Shown here piece by piece: positions 33,422-44,204 of a DNA stretch of 64,000 bases (the stretch's first letter is position 1; the number at the start of each line of letters is the position of its first letter). Source of the stretch: Loripinus fragilis (Eukaryota > Mollusca > Bivalvia > Lucinida > Lucinidae); contig OZ026515.1 in NCBI GenBank assembly GCA_964019695.1, forward strand, positions 74,453,144 to 74,517,143. Direction: 5' to 3'. The notes beneath the pieces are model-generated. The model was not told the origin of the DNA. It ran no database searches and worked only from the letters and a program-made list of their open reading frames with translations. The translations under genes were made by a program, and so were the position numbers.

Positions 33422-34246
33422 TTGGGCCACCATTGTGATATACTTGAAGTGTCCTTGCGGAGTCACCGCAATTTGAATGCCACTATTAACACTTTGATAA
33501 ATGGTATACCAACAGATAGCATTTTAGATACTGTGGCTACGGTTACATTGATAAGGGAAGATTATCTCCAACCCATAACTGATCCAAACCAGATTGGACC
33601 AGTTTGCATTTTGACAGGGATTGGTGCTGATCCGGTTCATGGCCGGATAGTTTACAATGTGCCAATCACTGTTGGGACTCAAACTTTCCTGCATACGGTT
33701 TGCTTTGCTCCTTTAAAGGATGCTTGCCTTCTTAGTCTTGACTTTTTACGGGCTACAGCCAGTGTTCTGGATATAGGGAACAACAAATTAACAATAGGAC
33801 CAGATATTATCCCTGTTAATGTCTCTGAGGCTGCAGATCATACATTTTCAAAAGTCACCGTAGTCCGGCGTACAGTGCTCCAACCTGGCTCTGTCTCTTT
33901 TGTCAAAGCTGAGTTGGGTAAGCCTTTCAAGGACACCTTCATTGTTCAGGGTTGTCCAACAAAGCACACACCGTCGTCTCGGGTGTATGGTAATGGTAAG
34001 TTTGTCACCTTGAAAATAGTTAATGATTCAGAGTTCTTTGTGACCTTGAAAAAGGGCAAGGTCATTAGACATGCAGAACCTGCTGTCCAAGTGCCGGTTC
34101 CTGAGCAAGCCTGCATTTATAAAGTATCTTCACAAGCTCAGGGGCCCAACAAGCAGAATGGTGCTGAGGGTTGTAGCATTCCTGCACATTTACAGCAAAT
34201 GTTGTCAGAAAATACTCCAGGCTTAACAGAAACTCAAAAATCCTAA
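33422..34246 (+). pseudogene. Ty3/gypsy aspartic protease region with damaged active site
   Basis: An open frame of about 274 codons. The retropepsin motif expected as D-T-G-A reads SILDTVATVTLI (about residues 33-44), so the catalytic glycine is Val. The flap and C-terminal signatures are plausible (INGIPTDS before it, CLLSLDFLRATASVLDIGNN after it). The second half (TVLQPGSVSFVKAELG, VTLKIVNDSEFFVTLKKGKVI) is a linker typical before the RT in this group. The role would be to cleave the Gag-Pol polyprotein; the Val substitution suggests it is inactive. A stop at about 34244 ends the frame shortly before the RT remnants. Confidence 0.7.
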
Positions 34247-34259
34247 TTTCAAAATTTAA

Positions 34260-34640
34260 TTTTAGAATTTTCTGACATCTTTTCAAATATGACTTTGATT
34301 TAGGTTGCTTATCTGGAGTGGAACATTCTATCAAAACTCACGATGAAATTCCAAAAGCTGAAAAATTTAGGCGTACTCAACTCTAATTCTAAAAACAAGA
34401 GCAAGAGTACATTGAGCAGCTCTTGAAGCAGGGTGTTATCGAGCCTTCGGTATCAGAATGGTCAGTGGTTCCTGTGCTGGTGAGGAAGAAACCGGTCAGC
34501 TCAGGTACTGTATAGATTATAGAGCTCTGAATGCGAAGACCTACAAAGACAGTTATAGTCTCCCTTTGATTGAGGATTGTCTGGATTCCCTTTACGGTCA
34601 GAAAATGTTCTGTGCATTGTCTTGCGCAGGCGTGATACTA
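34260..34640 (+). pseudogene. Ty3/gypsy reverse transcriptase, N-terminal fragment only
   Basis: Pieces in two frames read DLGCLSGVEHSIKTHDEIP, KAEKFRRTQL, then EQEYIEQLLKQGVIEPSVSE, and from 34495 LRYCIDYRALNAKTYKDSY and LPLIEDCLDSLYGQKMFCAL. This covers RT motifs 1-2 up to the bases just before the first catalytic Asp. Homology then stops at about 34630 and unrelated sequence follows. RNase H and integrase are missing. It is a 3'-truncated pseudogene and no LTR was identified. Confidence 0.75.
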
Positions 34641-36232
34641 AAAAATCAACCTGTCTGCTAAGGCACATCACGACGGAAAAGTAGGGTTTGTGTCAATACG
34701 CGGTGTGCATTACCCGAAACACTACGTTAAAAAAGTAGCAAGCACTGAATGGCTATAAATAATCCATTTATTGAGACATCCAGTAACCTTTAGTAGCTAA
34801 ACAATAACAATGATTGGTATTACAGTATTAAGCGAAACAGTGATAAGATTTTCTTCACTGAAACATTTTTGAGTCAAAAATTTGGTTTCAGTGACACGTG
34901 ATGACGCAGATTGATAACAATTCTGTTATCCCTATCTACAAACCAAGAATCCCATGAGTGAACGAATGCATTCACGAGACGAATTAGCATCAGAACGAGG
35001 CAAACCGTGACTTTGTGCATCAGGCTTGCATTTGAGGATTTAAATTTAATTGATTAAAATTGAAATTTGATGGTTACAAGCCATACTTTTTATAATGCTA
35101 CAAAGGAAAGGACACGGGAGTTACTTTTGTGCGTTTGTTTTTAAAAATCGCACACTGGATAAAAAATTAAATCTATTTTTGAAAGTCTCCGTCCAGTTCC
35201 AATTCTGCTAGAATAGAACTTACTGGGATTTTGTGGTAATGCATTTTATATGGTATCTAATGGAATTCCATTAAATCCCAAAAGTTGGAACAATTGGTAT
35301 TTTCTGTCACTATCTGGAACTGGAAATCCCAAATAGTCTCAAATAATTCTGCTTAAAATATAAATGGGATTTTATGTTACTTTCTGGGATAAATATTCCA
35401 TTAAATCCCAGAAAGTCCCAGTTGGTACTTTAAATGAATTTATTAAGATTTTCTGGGACTTAATCATTTCAACACATCCATATAATTTCTTCCATGACTG
35501 CTTTTTGGGATTAAAAGCGAATCTTTTGGTACTACTAGTAAATACCTTGGTTCCATTTAATACCAGATAATCCCAACCTAGATTTGCATAGGACCATTAT
35601 ATTCTGAACTCACTCTGACCTTGAAATATGATATAACTCGGTTAACCTGGTTCTCTCATTTTAATGACTCAAGCTGAAATTCTTTAACCTTGCAGGAAAC
35701 CAGAAAAAGATTCAAATTAACCTCATGGTTTGCAAGGCTCTAACTATTTGATAAATTCTGCGTAAATCTGGATATATATAGTGCGAATCATGTTTACTGT
35801 CGTCGCCCTGGGCCCGATCACATGTTAAACTAACGGTACCGGGAGCCAAGTCACGACAGTAAACAAGAAACTAATTATACTGCATAAACTGCACATAAAT
35901 AAATAATACAACAGACAATGTGAGTAAATAGAACATATTTCTATGCTTATAAATTATACGTGCATGAGACTTTTCATCATATAATATAGTTTCTCAGAAA
36001 CAAATCCATTTGTAGTTGTTTCTTTCTTTAAATGCTGATGAAAGACACTTATTACTGAATTGTGTTCATTATGGTTATACAATTTTACCACTATCATTAT
36101 TATTTACAGCAGCATTTGTGGCAGTACAGTTAGTGTTGTACTTGTAAGCATACATTAGTGAATAGGTTAATTACTGCATTTACATGATAATCAGGCTGAT
36201 CATTGGGGCTTATTTCTATTTGATTTTTTATA
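34641..36232. other. No gene recognised; one foldback
   Basis: AT-rich sequence with TGGGATTT/AAATCCCA words in both orientations at 35200-35580. A foldback with perfect arms GTTTACTGTCGT (35792-35803) and ACGACAGTAAAC (35853-35864) and weaker inner pairing is present. Confidence 0.45.
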
Positions 36233-36600
36233 GCCATACTCTTTTTAAAAGGTGTTGGAGTTATTGTGATTGCCTTCGTCTGTATATTAGGTTTTTGTTT
36301 GTTATGCTATCTTCTAAACAACTGGACAGATTATCCACCCAAATTTGTTAAGCAACTGGTGTATGCAACAGCAAATTTATTTTAGGGTTCCCATACCCCA
36401 ATGACCCGGGTGTAGGTCAAAAGTGTCTTTCGGTCTGCCCATTTGCCTGCAATACTATCACCTTGCAAATGGTCAAAATGAATCCAACCAAATTTGTTTG
36501 GTGACTTACTTACACAAGTGGGTGAGCAGGAGCATTACCAGAATTTGTTTTTGGTCCCCCCTTGCATGGGCCCCAGTGAGTGTGCATTTTCTGGCTTTGC
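36233..36600 (-). repeat. Decayed family D copy
   Basis: TTTTTAAAAGGTGTTGGAG, TGATTGCCTTCGTCTGT and CCACCCAAATTTGTTAAG follow the order of the family D copies at 8050 and 44518, with heavy divergence. Confidence 0.5.
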
Positions 36601-36609
36601 TGTCTCTTT

Positions 36610-37370
36610 CTGTTACAGGTTTTGGTATTGGTACTATTTGGTGTCTTATGGAACTTTCAGGTTTGGTATTGGTAATATTTGGTATTTTCTGATTTTAGTA
36701 TTGGTACTATTTGGTATTTTGTGGTACTTTCAGATTTTGGTATTGGTACTAATTGGTATTTAATGGTACTTTCAGATATCAGTATACTATTTGGTATTTT
36801 ATGGTACTTTCAGATTTTTGCATTGGCACTATTTGGTATTTTGTTGTACTTTCTGATTTTGGTATTGGTACTATTTGGTATTTTGTGGTACTCACAAATT
36901 TGATAGTTTTGGGTATTTTATGTTACTTTCAGATTTTTAGTAGGCAATGGTAGTATTTGGTATTTTATGATACTTTCAGATTTTTGCATTGGTACTATTA
37001 AGTATTTTGTTGTACTTTCTGATTTTGGCATTGGTACTATTTGGTATTTTGTGGTACTCACAAATTTGATAGTTTTGGGTATTTTTTGTTACTTTCAGGT
37101 TTTTAGTAGGCAATGGTACTATTTGGTATTTTATGATACTTTCAGATTTTTGCATTGGTACTATTTGGTATTTTGTTGTACTTTCTGATTTTGGCATTGG
37201 TACTATTTGGTATTTTGTGGTGCTCACAGATTTTGGTAGATTTTGGTATTTTATGTTACTTTCAGATTTTTAGTAGGCAATGGTACTATTTGGTATTTTA
37301 TGGTACTTTCAGGTTTTGGTACTGGTACTTTTTGGTACTTTATGGTACTTTCCTGTGAAAACTATACATT
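36610..37370. repeat. GGTACTATTTGGTATTTT minisatellite
   Basis: Units of about 45-50 bases (GGTACTATTTGGTATTTT, then TGGTACTTTCAGATTTT) are arranged in a higher-order period of about 168 bases, marked by TTTTTAGTAGGCAATGG at about 36936, 37103 and 37271. Translated frames are repetitive and not real genes. Confidence 0.85.
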
Positions 37371-39114
37371 AACTAGAAAAGATATGGAATTATCTGTTAC
37401 TATTTAGAACTTCTGAATTGCTGAATTGGGATTTTGTGGAAATATATGGGACTCTTTTCAATACAGAGTTGAGATTTTCTGGGATTTAATGGTATTTTAA
37501 TAAATGAACAGGTTGGGATTATTTAGGATTAAGTGGAACCTGATCAAAATGGACTTTCTTGGATTAAATGGTATTTTCAGTATCAGAAAATACCATAAAA
37601 TCCAAAATGCCATTTAACATTCCATTTAATACCAAATAATCCCAATGTTGGGATTTATTGGGATTAAGTGGTTATCCCGGAAAGTACCATTAAAGTGAGT
37701 TCCAGAAAGTTCTAGAACAATACCAATAAATCCCACTTCATTTTCGCAAAGGTATTTAGATTTTAGGTTTTGAATTAATACAGTAAGTCTTTGGGTGATT
37801 AGCTCTTTGCAGTTGTCACTCCTGGGCTGCATCTGTTTATTTTGTATTATCAATATTCCTAAATATAATTCGCATGGTAATAATTTTAAATCTCTTCTTT
37901 TAACAGCCCAGAAATACCTTTACCGTAAGTGCACACATTATCACAACTTTGTGGTTGCTTATGGTGTGGTAGCTACTAATTCACATTATTTCTTTAGGAA
38001 TTACTATAAAATGCATGCACTACAACTTAATATTGGTAATGAATAATTCTGGTCAAGTTATTAGGTACCATATTGCATGGGACTGGTCTGTAAAGTATGT
38101 GCATTGTAGTGATTCCTATACTAAAATTCCTTTAATCCTCTTCTTTTCCATTTTCAGTAGTCACCCCTTAGTTCCTTAGTTTATAGTATAAATTGTTTTC
38201 ACATTAGGGATCTTGAGCCTCCAGGTCTAACTATTCCATATCAGTGCTTTGCTGGGTCACAACTTTTGCTATCAATGTGTCTTATTAACACAGTTAACTT
38301 GTTTCATACATTTAAAATCTTAGCATATATATGAATATATACCTTATGTATATAGGATGGTAACCTAGTGAAACACTGTATATGCTTCTATATAGTATTC
38401 TATTTTTGTATTGCCCATGTTCAGGTGGTGGACTACATGTGGTGGCTATGTTTATATTTGTATGCATATAATTAGTTATTCTGAGTTGTTTAAGCACAGT
38501 GGTGGAGTAATTCCTATATAGCAAAACATATAGTATTTTAACATAATATTAAGGGCAGTTGCACTTGATGCAGCTAAAGTATAGCTTATCTACTAAGCAG
38601 ATCTCGTAAATATATAAAGTAATATCTATAGGCAAAAATAAGTTTAATTTCTGTCAAAGCCGAATCCAATTCATTCATCCGAGCATTCAATTTTTGTATA
38701 TATTATCTGTCCAGTATGTTTGGTCCCTGTTGCACTGTCTGTAGCATTGTCTGTCTTTGTAATGTGAGGTCAAGGTCATACAATATTTTGGTACTAATAA
38801 TTATAAATTACAAGTATTCAACTAAGTTTAAATTTAAGAACTGAATAACATTTATATTATTAATTCCTGTCTTCCATTACATATACTATTCATGTAAAAT
38901 TGTTATCGGCATATTAGCTCTTTTTATGTAAGGGGGAGAGTGTTTGACCTCATCCCGGAAGGGTGGAGTAATGCCTACACAACCATGTGACACCTAACGG
39001 CGGGAATAGCAGCCTCTTGCATCTTGGATTCCACAGACTACGGACATGTATTGATTCGCTCTACAAGCCTAGGGAGCTAAGTAGACTTCCATCATTAGTA
39101 AGTGCAGTCTTGCA
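37371..39114. other. No gene recognised; possible polypurine tract
   Basis: Mostly AT-rich unique sequence, with TGGGATT/AATCCCA words at 37420-37730. GTAAGGGGGAGAGTGTTTGACC at 38929-38950 looks like a retrotransposon polypurine tract followed by a TGT LTR start. I find neither upstream pol nor a second LTR, so this stays a suggestion. Confidence 0.3.
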
Positions 39115-39473
39115 GTCGGGTCTCAGCCAATCATATTGTTGGTCTTGCATGTGATTTGGGTCACAACAAGGTCATCAAAATCCAGGTCAATATTCAATTC
39201 CTTCATCCATTTCTATAACGTTTTTATGCTGGCTGACATGTCCTTTAACAATGCCATATGAGTTTTTTTGGTCACAGTCTGAGCGGCATCTCTACTGCTA
39301 TATGCCTTGTTGCTTTTCATTGAAATTTGTGATATCTGCGAAGAATTCTAGAAAGAAAAATATTGGTCTCCTCCAATCGTACTGTGCTATAAAAATAGTT
39401 TTCTTCTAATTTTAGATTGCAAATGAATTTTACAATCTAAAATTAGAAAGCATATGATTGGCTGAGACCCGAC
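39115..39473. mobile_element. 359-bp inverted-repeat (MITE-like) element
   Basis: Perfect 22-bp inverted repeats start GTCGGGTCTCAGCCAATCAT (39115-39136) and end ATGATTGGCTGAGACCCGAC (39452-39473). A second hairpin with 16-bp perfect arms TTCTAATTTTAGATTG/CAATCTAAAATTAGAA lies at 39404-39448. No coding capacity and no clear target duplication. Confidence 0.75.
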
Positions 39474-39711
39474 CATGCTGGGGAGTTTATCGTATGCGTT
39501 TCAGCATTGAGGTTGTATCCAATGCAAACTTCCGCCATTGACAGGGTTTTCCGATGGATAAAAACGAAAACATTTACCGTCAATGAAGACATATAAGGAA
39601 ACTGGAGAAAAGATTTATATCTAGGATAAGAACCACAGATAACAGCACCAAATTTCCACTTACGAGAAAATGCAAGTAGAGAAAATACCACCTCCTAATT
39701 GCTTTTTTAAC

Positions 39712-39737
39712 TCGCATTTTGCAAGTATGCGAGCTAA
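39712..39737. repeat. Small hairpin ending GCGAGCTAAAA
   Basis: ACTCGCAT and ATGCGAGC pair around TTTGCAAGT and are followed by TAAAA, as at the 3' ends of the families with a GGAC tract. No GGAC tract is visible beside it. Confidence 0.4.
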
Positions 39738-40219
39738 AATTCGTACCCTGAAAGGCCTGCTATCCATCTGTTTTAAAATACATTGAGATGGTTCATTAAG
39801 CACCCACAACATAGATTTTGGTTGAGATATATGAAAATCTAAAGGCTAATATTGTTGGGAAGTGTTTGAAAGTGTCTTCATGAGAAACACAACAAAGGTT
39901 TGTGGACTTTTACAAGAAATATCTTTAAAAAAGATATTCAGCGGCATTCAAATAGTCTTGTTGTATTGGAAGATGTTTTTATGCACAGTAGATTGGCGAT
40001 ATTTGAAGCATTAAAATTAATGGAGATCTATATATTCAGAAGATTTTATTTCTGTAGCGCCCAAACGTGCATTACTTTGTAGCCAGACTGCTCGCAGCAG
40101 AAGAAATGCAAGATGAAAAAAAAAATTTGATCAGCGCTCAGGAGAAAATGGCTTAATTCATAACATGCTAGGAAATTGTTGTCATTTTCTAGGTGGTTTT
40201 TTTTAATGTGAGCTTTTAT

Positions 40220-40527
40220 GAGAGTCTGGATGTGGTATAATGATTAGTGAATAATGGCCATTTGTTTATAATGAATAGTGAATAAAGAGCCAAAAATATA
40301 ATGAATAGAGAATAATGAGGCCCTAAAAATTAATGAATAATTCTATTTTTTTAATGAATTGAAGAAAAAATTAATGAATAGTGAATAATCAGATTTCTTT
40401 GCCATCTTTCTTACTGTTAATGAATAACTGGACTTATTTTAATGAATAACCCAAAATTTTAATGAGATGAATAATGGGCTAAATTTTTAATGAATAGTGA
40501 ATACCAGACCCCCCCATCCAGACCCTC
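40220..40527. mobile_element. MITE-like element filled with AATGAATA repeats
   Basis: The ends GAGAGTCTGGATG (40220-40232) and CATCCAGACCCTC (40515-40527) are inverted repeats with one mismatch. The interior is almost entirely variants of AATGAATAGTGAATAA. Confidence 0.6.
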
Positions 40528-40569
40528 TTTTATCAAAATACTCTCGGTTTATTCGTCAGAGTGTCAAAC

Positions 40570-40650
40570 GTTTTGGACCAAGATCAGACACAGTATGTTT
40601 TAGGTTCTGATGTGTGTCCAAACTGTTTGCAAACAATACCAGCACAACAT
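40570..40650. repeat. ACCCAGATCAG foldback, diverged copy
   Basis: CAAACGTTTTGGACCAAGATCAGACAC pairs with GTGTGTCCAAACTGTTTG. A half-copy (GTGATCTGGGTCCGTACTATTTG) lies near 41876-41900. Confidence 0.6.
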
Positions 40651-40846
40651 ATTTAAGTAGTTGCTAGCAGCAGAGCATTACACTTGACAAATATCCCAAG
40701 CTGTTATGATATACGGTCTTTCTTAAATGAAAGTTAAATGGAGAGAAAAGAAAAATGATAAAAGTCTCTGCATTTGGACTAGAAACTGGCTACTTTGTAG
40801 CTGGGCTAGACTGATATTCAGTCTCCAATGCCAATTTCATTTTAAT

Positions 40847-41564
40847 TCATATAATGTCTTCAATCCTCTTTAATAGCACTGGCATTGGATCCAATGTATT
40901 GTCACCACATGTGGGAAAGTCTACCATCTGTTCCAGTCCTAAATCTGATGCTACGTCCAGGTAAGTTTGGCTGACCCGGCGAGGGTAATGTTTAAATTCC
41001 TCTCCTACTTTGGGTGGACGCTTACAGTTAGAACAAACACAGTCTACCTCGTTGTCCCCACTATCGTCACTATCAATTGTTTTGGCCAGAAAATCAAAAA
41101 GGACTGCCCGTTCCTGTAACAAGTCAGGCGCAGCAGCTGGGGCTGGTGTTGGATTATCCAAAGACTCCAGGTCCCTGTTACCACCACGATCAAGACTGGT
41201 ACTTTCCACTTCCTTTACTCACACAGAATCCTGCTGGTCTTCTGGCAAAGGCAAATCTGGTTTTCCAGCTAACTTCTTCTACAGGAAACGCGCGTGTCTC
41301 CTCCTAGAACGAGCCAACGCAGAGGGAGTGTTTCTCTTCTTCCGAAGACGTCTCACTGGTTTCACAGTAGCGCGTCCAGCGACCTTGCTGTTGTCCTTGG
41401 CTTTGTTTGGAGTTTTGGCGGGAAGTTTGCAGCTGACAGTTAACAACAATGAATCCTGATTCCGCATGAGTTTCCATGAATATCGGTTCTCCACATCATT
41501 CTCCAGTCTGTTCAGAACTTCAATGATTGACTTTGGGATAATATTGCCCTTAGAGAACTAAAGT
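40847..41564 (-). pseudogene. LINE-like ORF fragment with basic, zinc-knuckle-like and endonuclease-like parts
   Basis: A single minus-strand frame of about 235 codons with two in-frame stops (TAG near 41276, TGA near 41219). In order it holds an N-terminal part with ENRYSWKLMRNQD, a very basic stretch VRRLRKKRNTPSALARSRRR (about 41300-41360) and a Ser/Asp-rich section. The segment CVCSNCKRPPKVG follows (about 41017-41055; CxCxxC, possibly metal-binding), then TYLDVASDLGLEQMVDFPTC. The last piece resembles the APE-type endonuclease of bivalve LINEs, where the pattern 'GLxQMVxFPTRxxxTLDL' is common; here it continues TLDPMPV and stops. I take this as a LINE ORF remnant, but a fusion of two repeats is possible. 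Confidence 0.5.
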
Positions 41565-42862
41565 AATTCATGAAGTGAAATATATTTCATATTTATTTTT
41601 TTCTAAATAGAAAAATAATTATGGGGACTTGCATAAGTCTATAGTAAATTCAACTAAACCACTTTTCACATTGTGAGTCAACTTAAAACTATAGGCACTG
41701 AATGTATCTATCACTCAAAAACAATCTTTGGGCATAACCAGAGGAATATTGCATTGTTATCAAACAGAAGTGTCCATTTATTACTAAAGGGTTGTCAGAT
41801 TATTTTATTTATTAAAATACCTGCATTTCTTAATCAAACAAAGTAGAATATGATCAGACAAGGCTTCTTCCAGGTGTGATCTGGGTCCGTACTATTTGCC
41901 AAGGCCCATTTTGTGGACACTAGGCACAAAATGGTTACGGCATTGCTCCTCATTATCTGCACTAGCTGATTATTGCTAACCCTGATCTATACCTGGTAGT
42001 GCTAATTATGCTCGAACAGACTCCAGCCATTCTCAACAAATGTTGTCTGCTTCTCATCTGATTATAATGAACTTAGGTTATCTTTATTGCAAAAAAAGTG
42101 TACCCAGATTTGGAGCAGTCTGATCAGGTTCCATGTTTGTTTCCATGATAAATGTAGTCTAAAGTTCATAAGAATATATAAAACATATTAGCGGACTACA
42201 GACAGGTGACAGACAACGGATGACATGGTTAGCAAATAGTGGTACACCAGTTCACCCCTACCTACCTGGTTACAAATCTGGCAATCTAATACACTGGCTT
42301 TCTCATCTTACAAGTTGTTTGGGTGAGTTTGGTAAAAGTGAAGGGATTTCTGTTCAGTTTGTTATTTTAGCAATTACAAGCTGTCAGATAAATCAACACT
42401 ATCAGCATGTTGTACTGTTACATGATTATAAAATTTTCTGAAATTTTGGCAAAATACAGAGCATAAGATAAGCTAATCAGTGTTCTAAAATTTTTGGGTC
42501 ATTCACTGGCTTCTTGCTTCAGTTATAGATAGGAATTCCAGCAGACAATGAGGGAGATGTTCATTGCCTACAGTTTTTAAACCAATGACTGGGCTGGGAT
42601 TTTAATCTGATAGTGGTGTATTACAGTCTACTATTTTAATAGCTGGACAGTCTAAGTTATTAACCAATGAGAACACCGTTTACTTGCTTTACAACGTAAG
42701 ATTGTTTCTAATTGGTGGATAATTTAGAGTAAACTCAATTCTAGACAGCTGTCGCTGAAAAAAGACAAGTTTCAATTTTGTGAAACAATATACATGGCCC
42801 TGCAACTGCCAAATGTTAATTAAAGATGTTTGTCAAACACGCACACGACACAACACGACACG

Positions 42863-42893
<31 letters not shown>

Positions 42894-43318
42894 ATGCCCC
42901 TATCATTAATATCAAGGGGGCATAAAAGTGTCTGTCTTAAGCCTTTTATTCCTATAAAAATTTAAAACAAACATTTTTCTGTTGCCTTACATTGCATTTT
43001 CATATTACTCAGCGGGGAAATTTGCTTGGCAGTGTCCATCCACTATTTCAACTATTTCTAGCTATGTCAATGTCTACTCAAGAAAATCCTATTAGTTTGC
43101 ACAAGATTTATTGGTGTAAAAATGAAAGGAATCACTATCAGGCCAGCCCAAATAATTATATGTTTGTTGTTTGATGTACACATATACATTTTTCTAACCA
43201 TTATGCATTTATTTCAAATGCTACAACCTGTAAAATAAAAAAATATTAACACTTGCCACTGTCTAATCCCTCGGATGAATTTCTATTGAGTAATTTGCAG
43301 ATGAATAAAAAAAAATGT
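41565..43318. other. No gene recognised; (AC)n and a terminal-type hairpin
   Basis: Only short frames occur. A CACGACACGACACACAC...(AC)n tract at 42840-42891 is followed by a hairpin with TATGCCCC/GGGGGCATA arms (42893-42924) and AAAA. That is the same layout as the GGAC-ended repeats but with (AC)n instead. Confidence 0.5.
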
Positions 43319-43427
43319 AATTTTATTTTTCAAACATCATGATATGATGAAGACAGTGCACCAAGCTTAAAATCTACATGAACCGAGAACTGTCTTCAAC
43401 ACATCATGAAGGTTGAAAAATAAAACT
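43319..43427. repeat. 109-nt imperfect hairpin
   Basis: A left arm of 39 bases (starting AATTTTATTTTTCAAACATC) pairs with a right arm of 39 bases (ending GGTTGAAAAATAAAACT), about 33 of 39 matching, around a 31-base loop. The size fits either a pre-miRNA-like fold or a small MITE. The sequence cannot distinguish them. Confidence 0.7.
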
Positions 43428-44204
43428 TTAATTCTTAAATGTACCCCTTCAATGTATTATTAAGTTGTTTTTGAGCATTATTTTAATTTTATAATGCAAT
43501 AGAAATAATAAAAGTACAGGTTAATGTTTGTTTGTTTATTCTAATTAGTTTAAGCCAAAACCATGCTATGTGCATAAAGATGAAGCTCAAAATTATTTCT
43601 CCTATTTCTTGCGTGGACTTATAATTTTTGGGCTTTAAAGCAATACTCCTATTGTTATTCCATGAAACTTACCCATCTGCAATCCCAAACCACTCCTTCC
43701 CGATTAAAGGCTTATGGTATACATGCAAAATTTGAAGAAAATTTATCATACCATTTCAGCGAATAAATTCAATTATCATACACAATAATTACACATGCAT
43801 ATACCATAATGCACTATTTCTTATTTTGAAAAAAATATGAAATTTTGAAAAAGATATTCAAAATAAGAATGAATTTGCCAATGAATTAGAAACATAATAT
43901 TTTAAGACATGAGAACTTTTTTCTCAAAATTGTCCTTAGTATTTTTGCAAACATTTTTTTTACTGGTGGCCTTGTAATTAAGCAGACAGATATATGAATA
44001 TAAAGAATACACCTACCAGCCATTGTAAGCAAAAAGACCGGAATAGAACGCTAAACAAGCTTTTGGTATATTTGTCTCTGTGTGCTCCCAAGGGTCCTGA
44101 AAATATTCTGTCTCTCCTGCAATAAAAATAGAAGCAATTTTCTAACAGAGCTCTAGATAAGATCAGGCCTTTTATATCATATACAATTTAATGAGTGCAA
44201 AATC
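43428..44204. other. No feature recognised
   Basis: AT-rich, no motif, no repeat that I can relate to others in the window. Confidence 0.4.

Noticed and set aside
38929..38960. LTR retrotransposon polypurine tract and LTR start
   Set aside because: Only a short purine run and TGT were seen. No pol sequence precedes it, no second LTR or primer binding site was found, so it is mentioned only as a possibility.
42840..42891. (AC)n as a functional element by itself
   Set aside because: Ordinary microsatellite; only its position before a terminal-type hairpin was worth noting.
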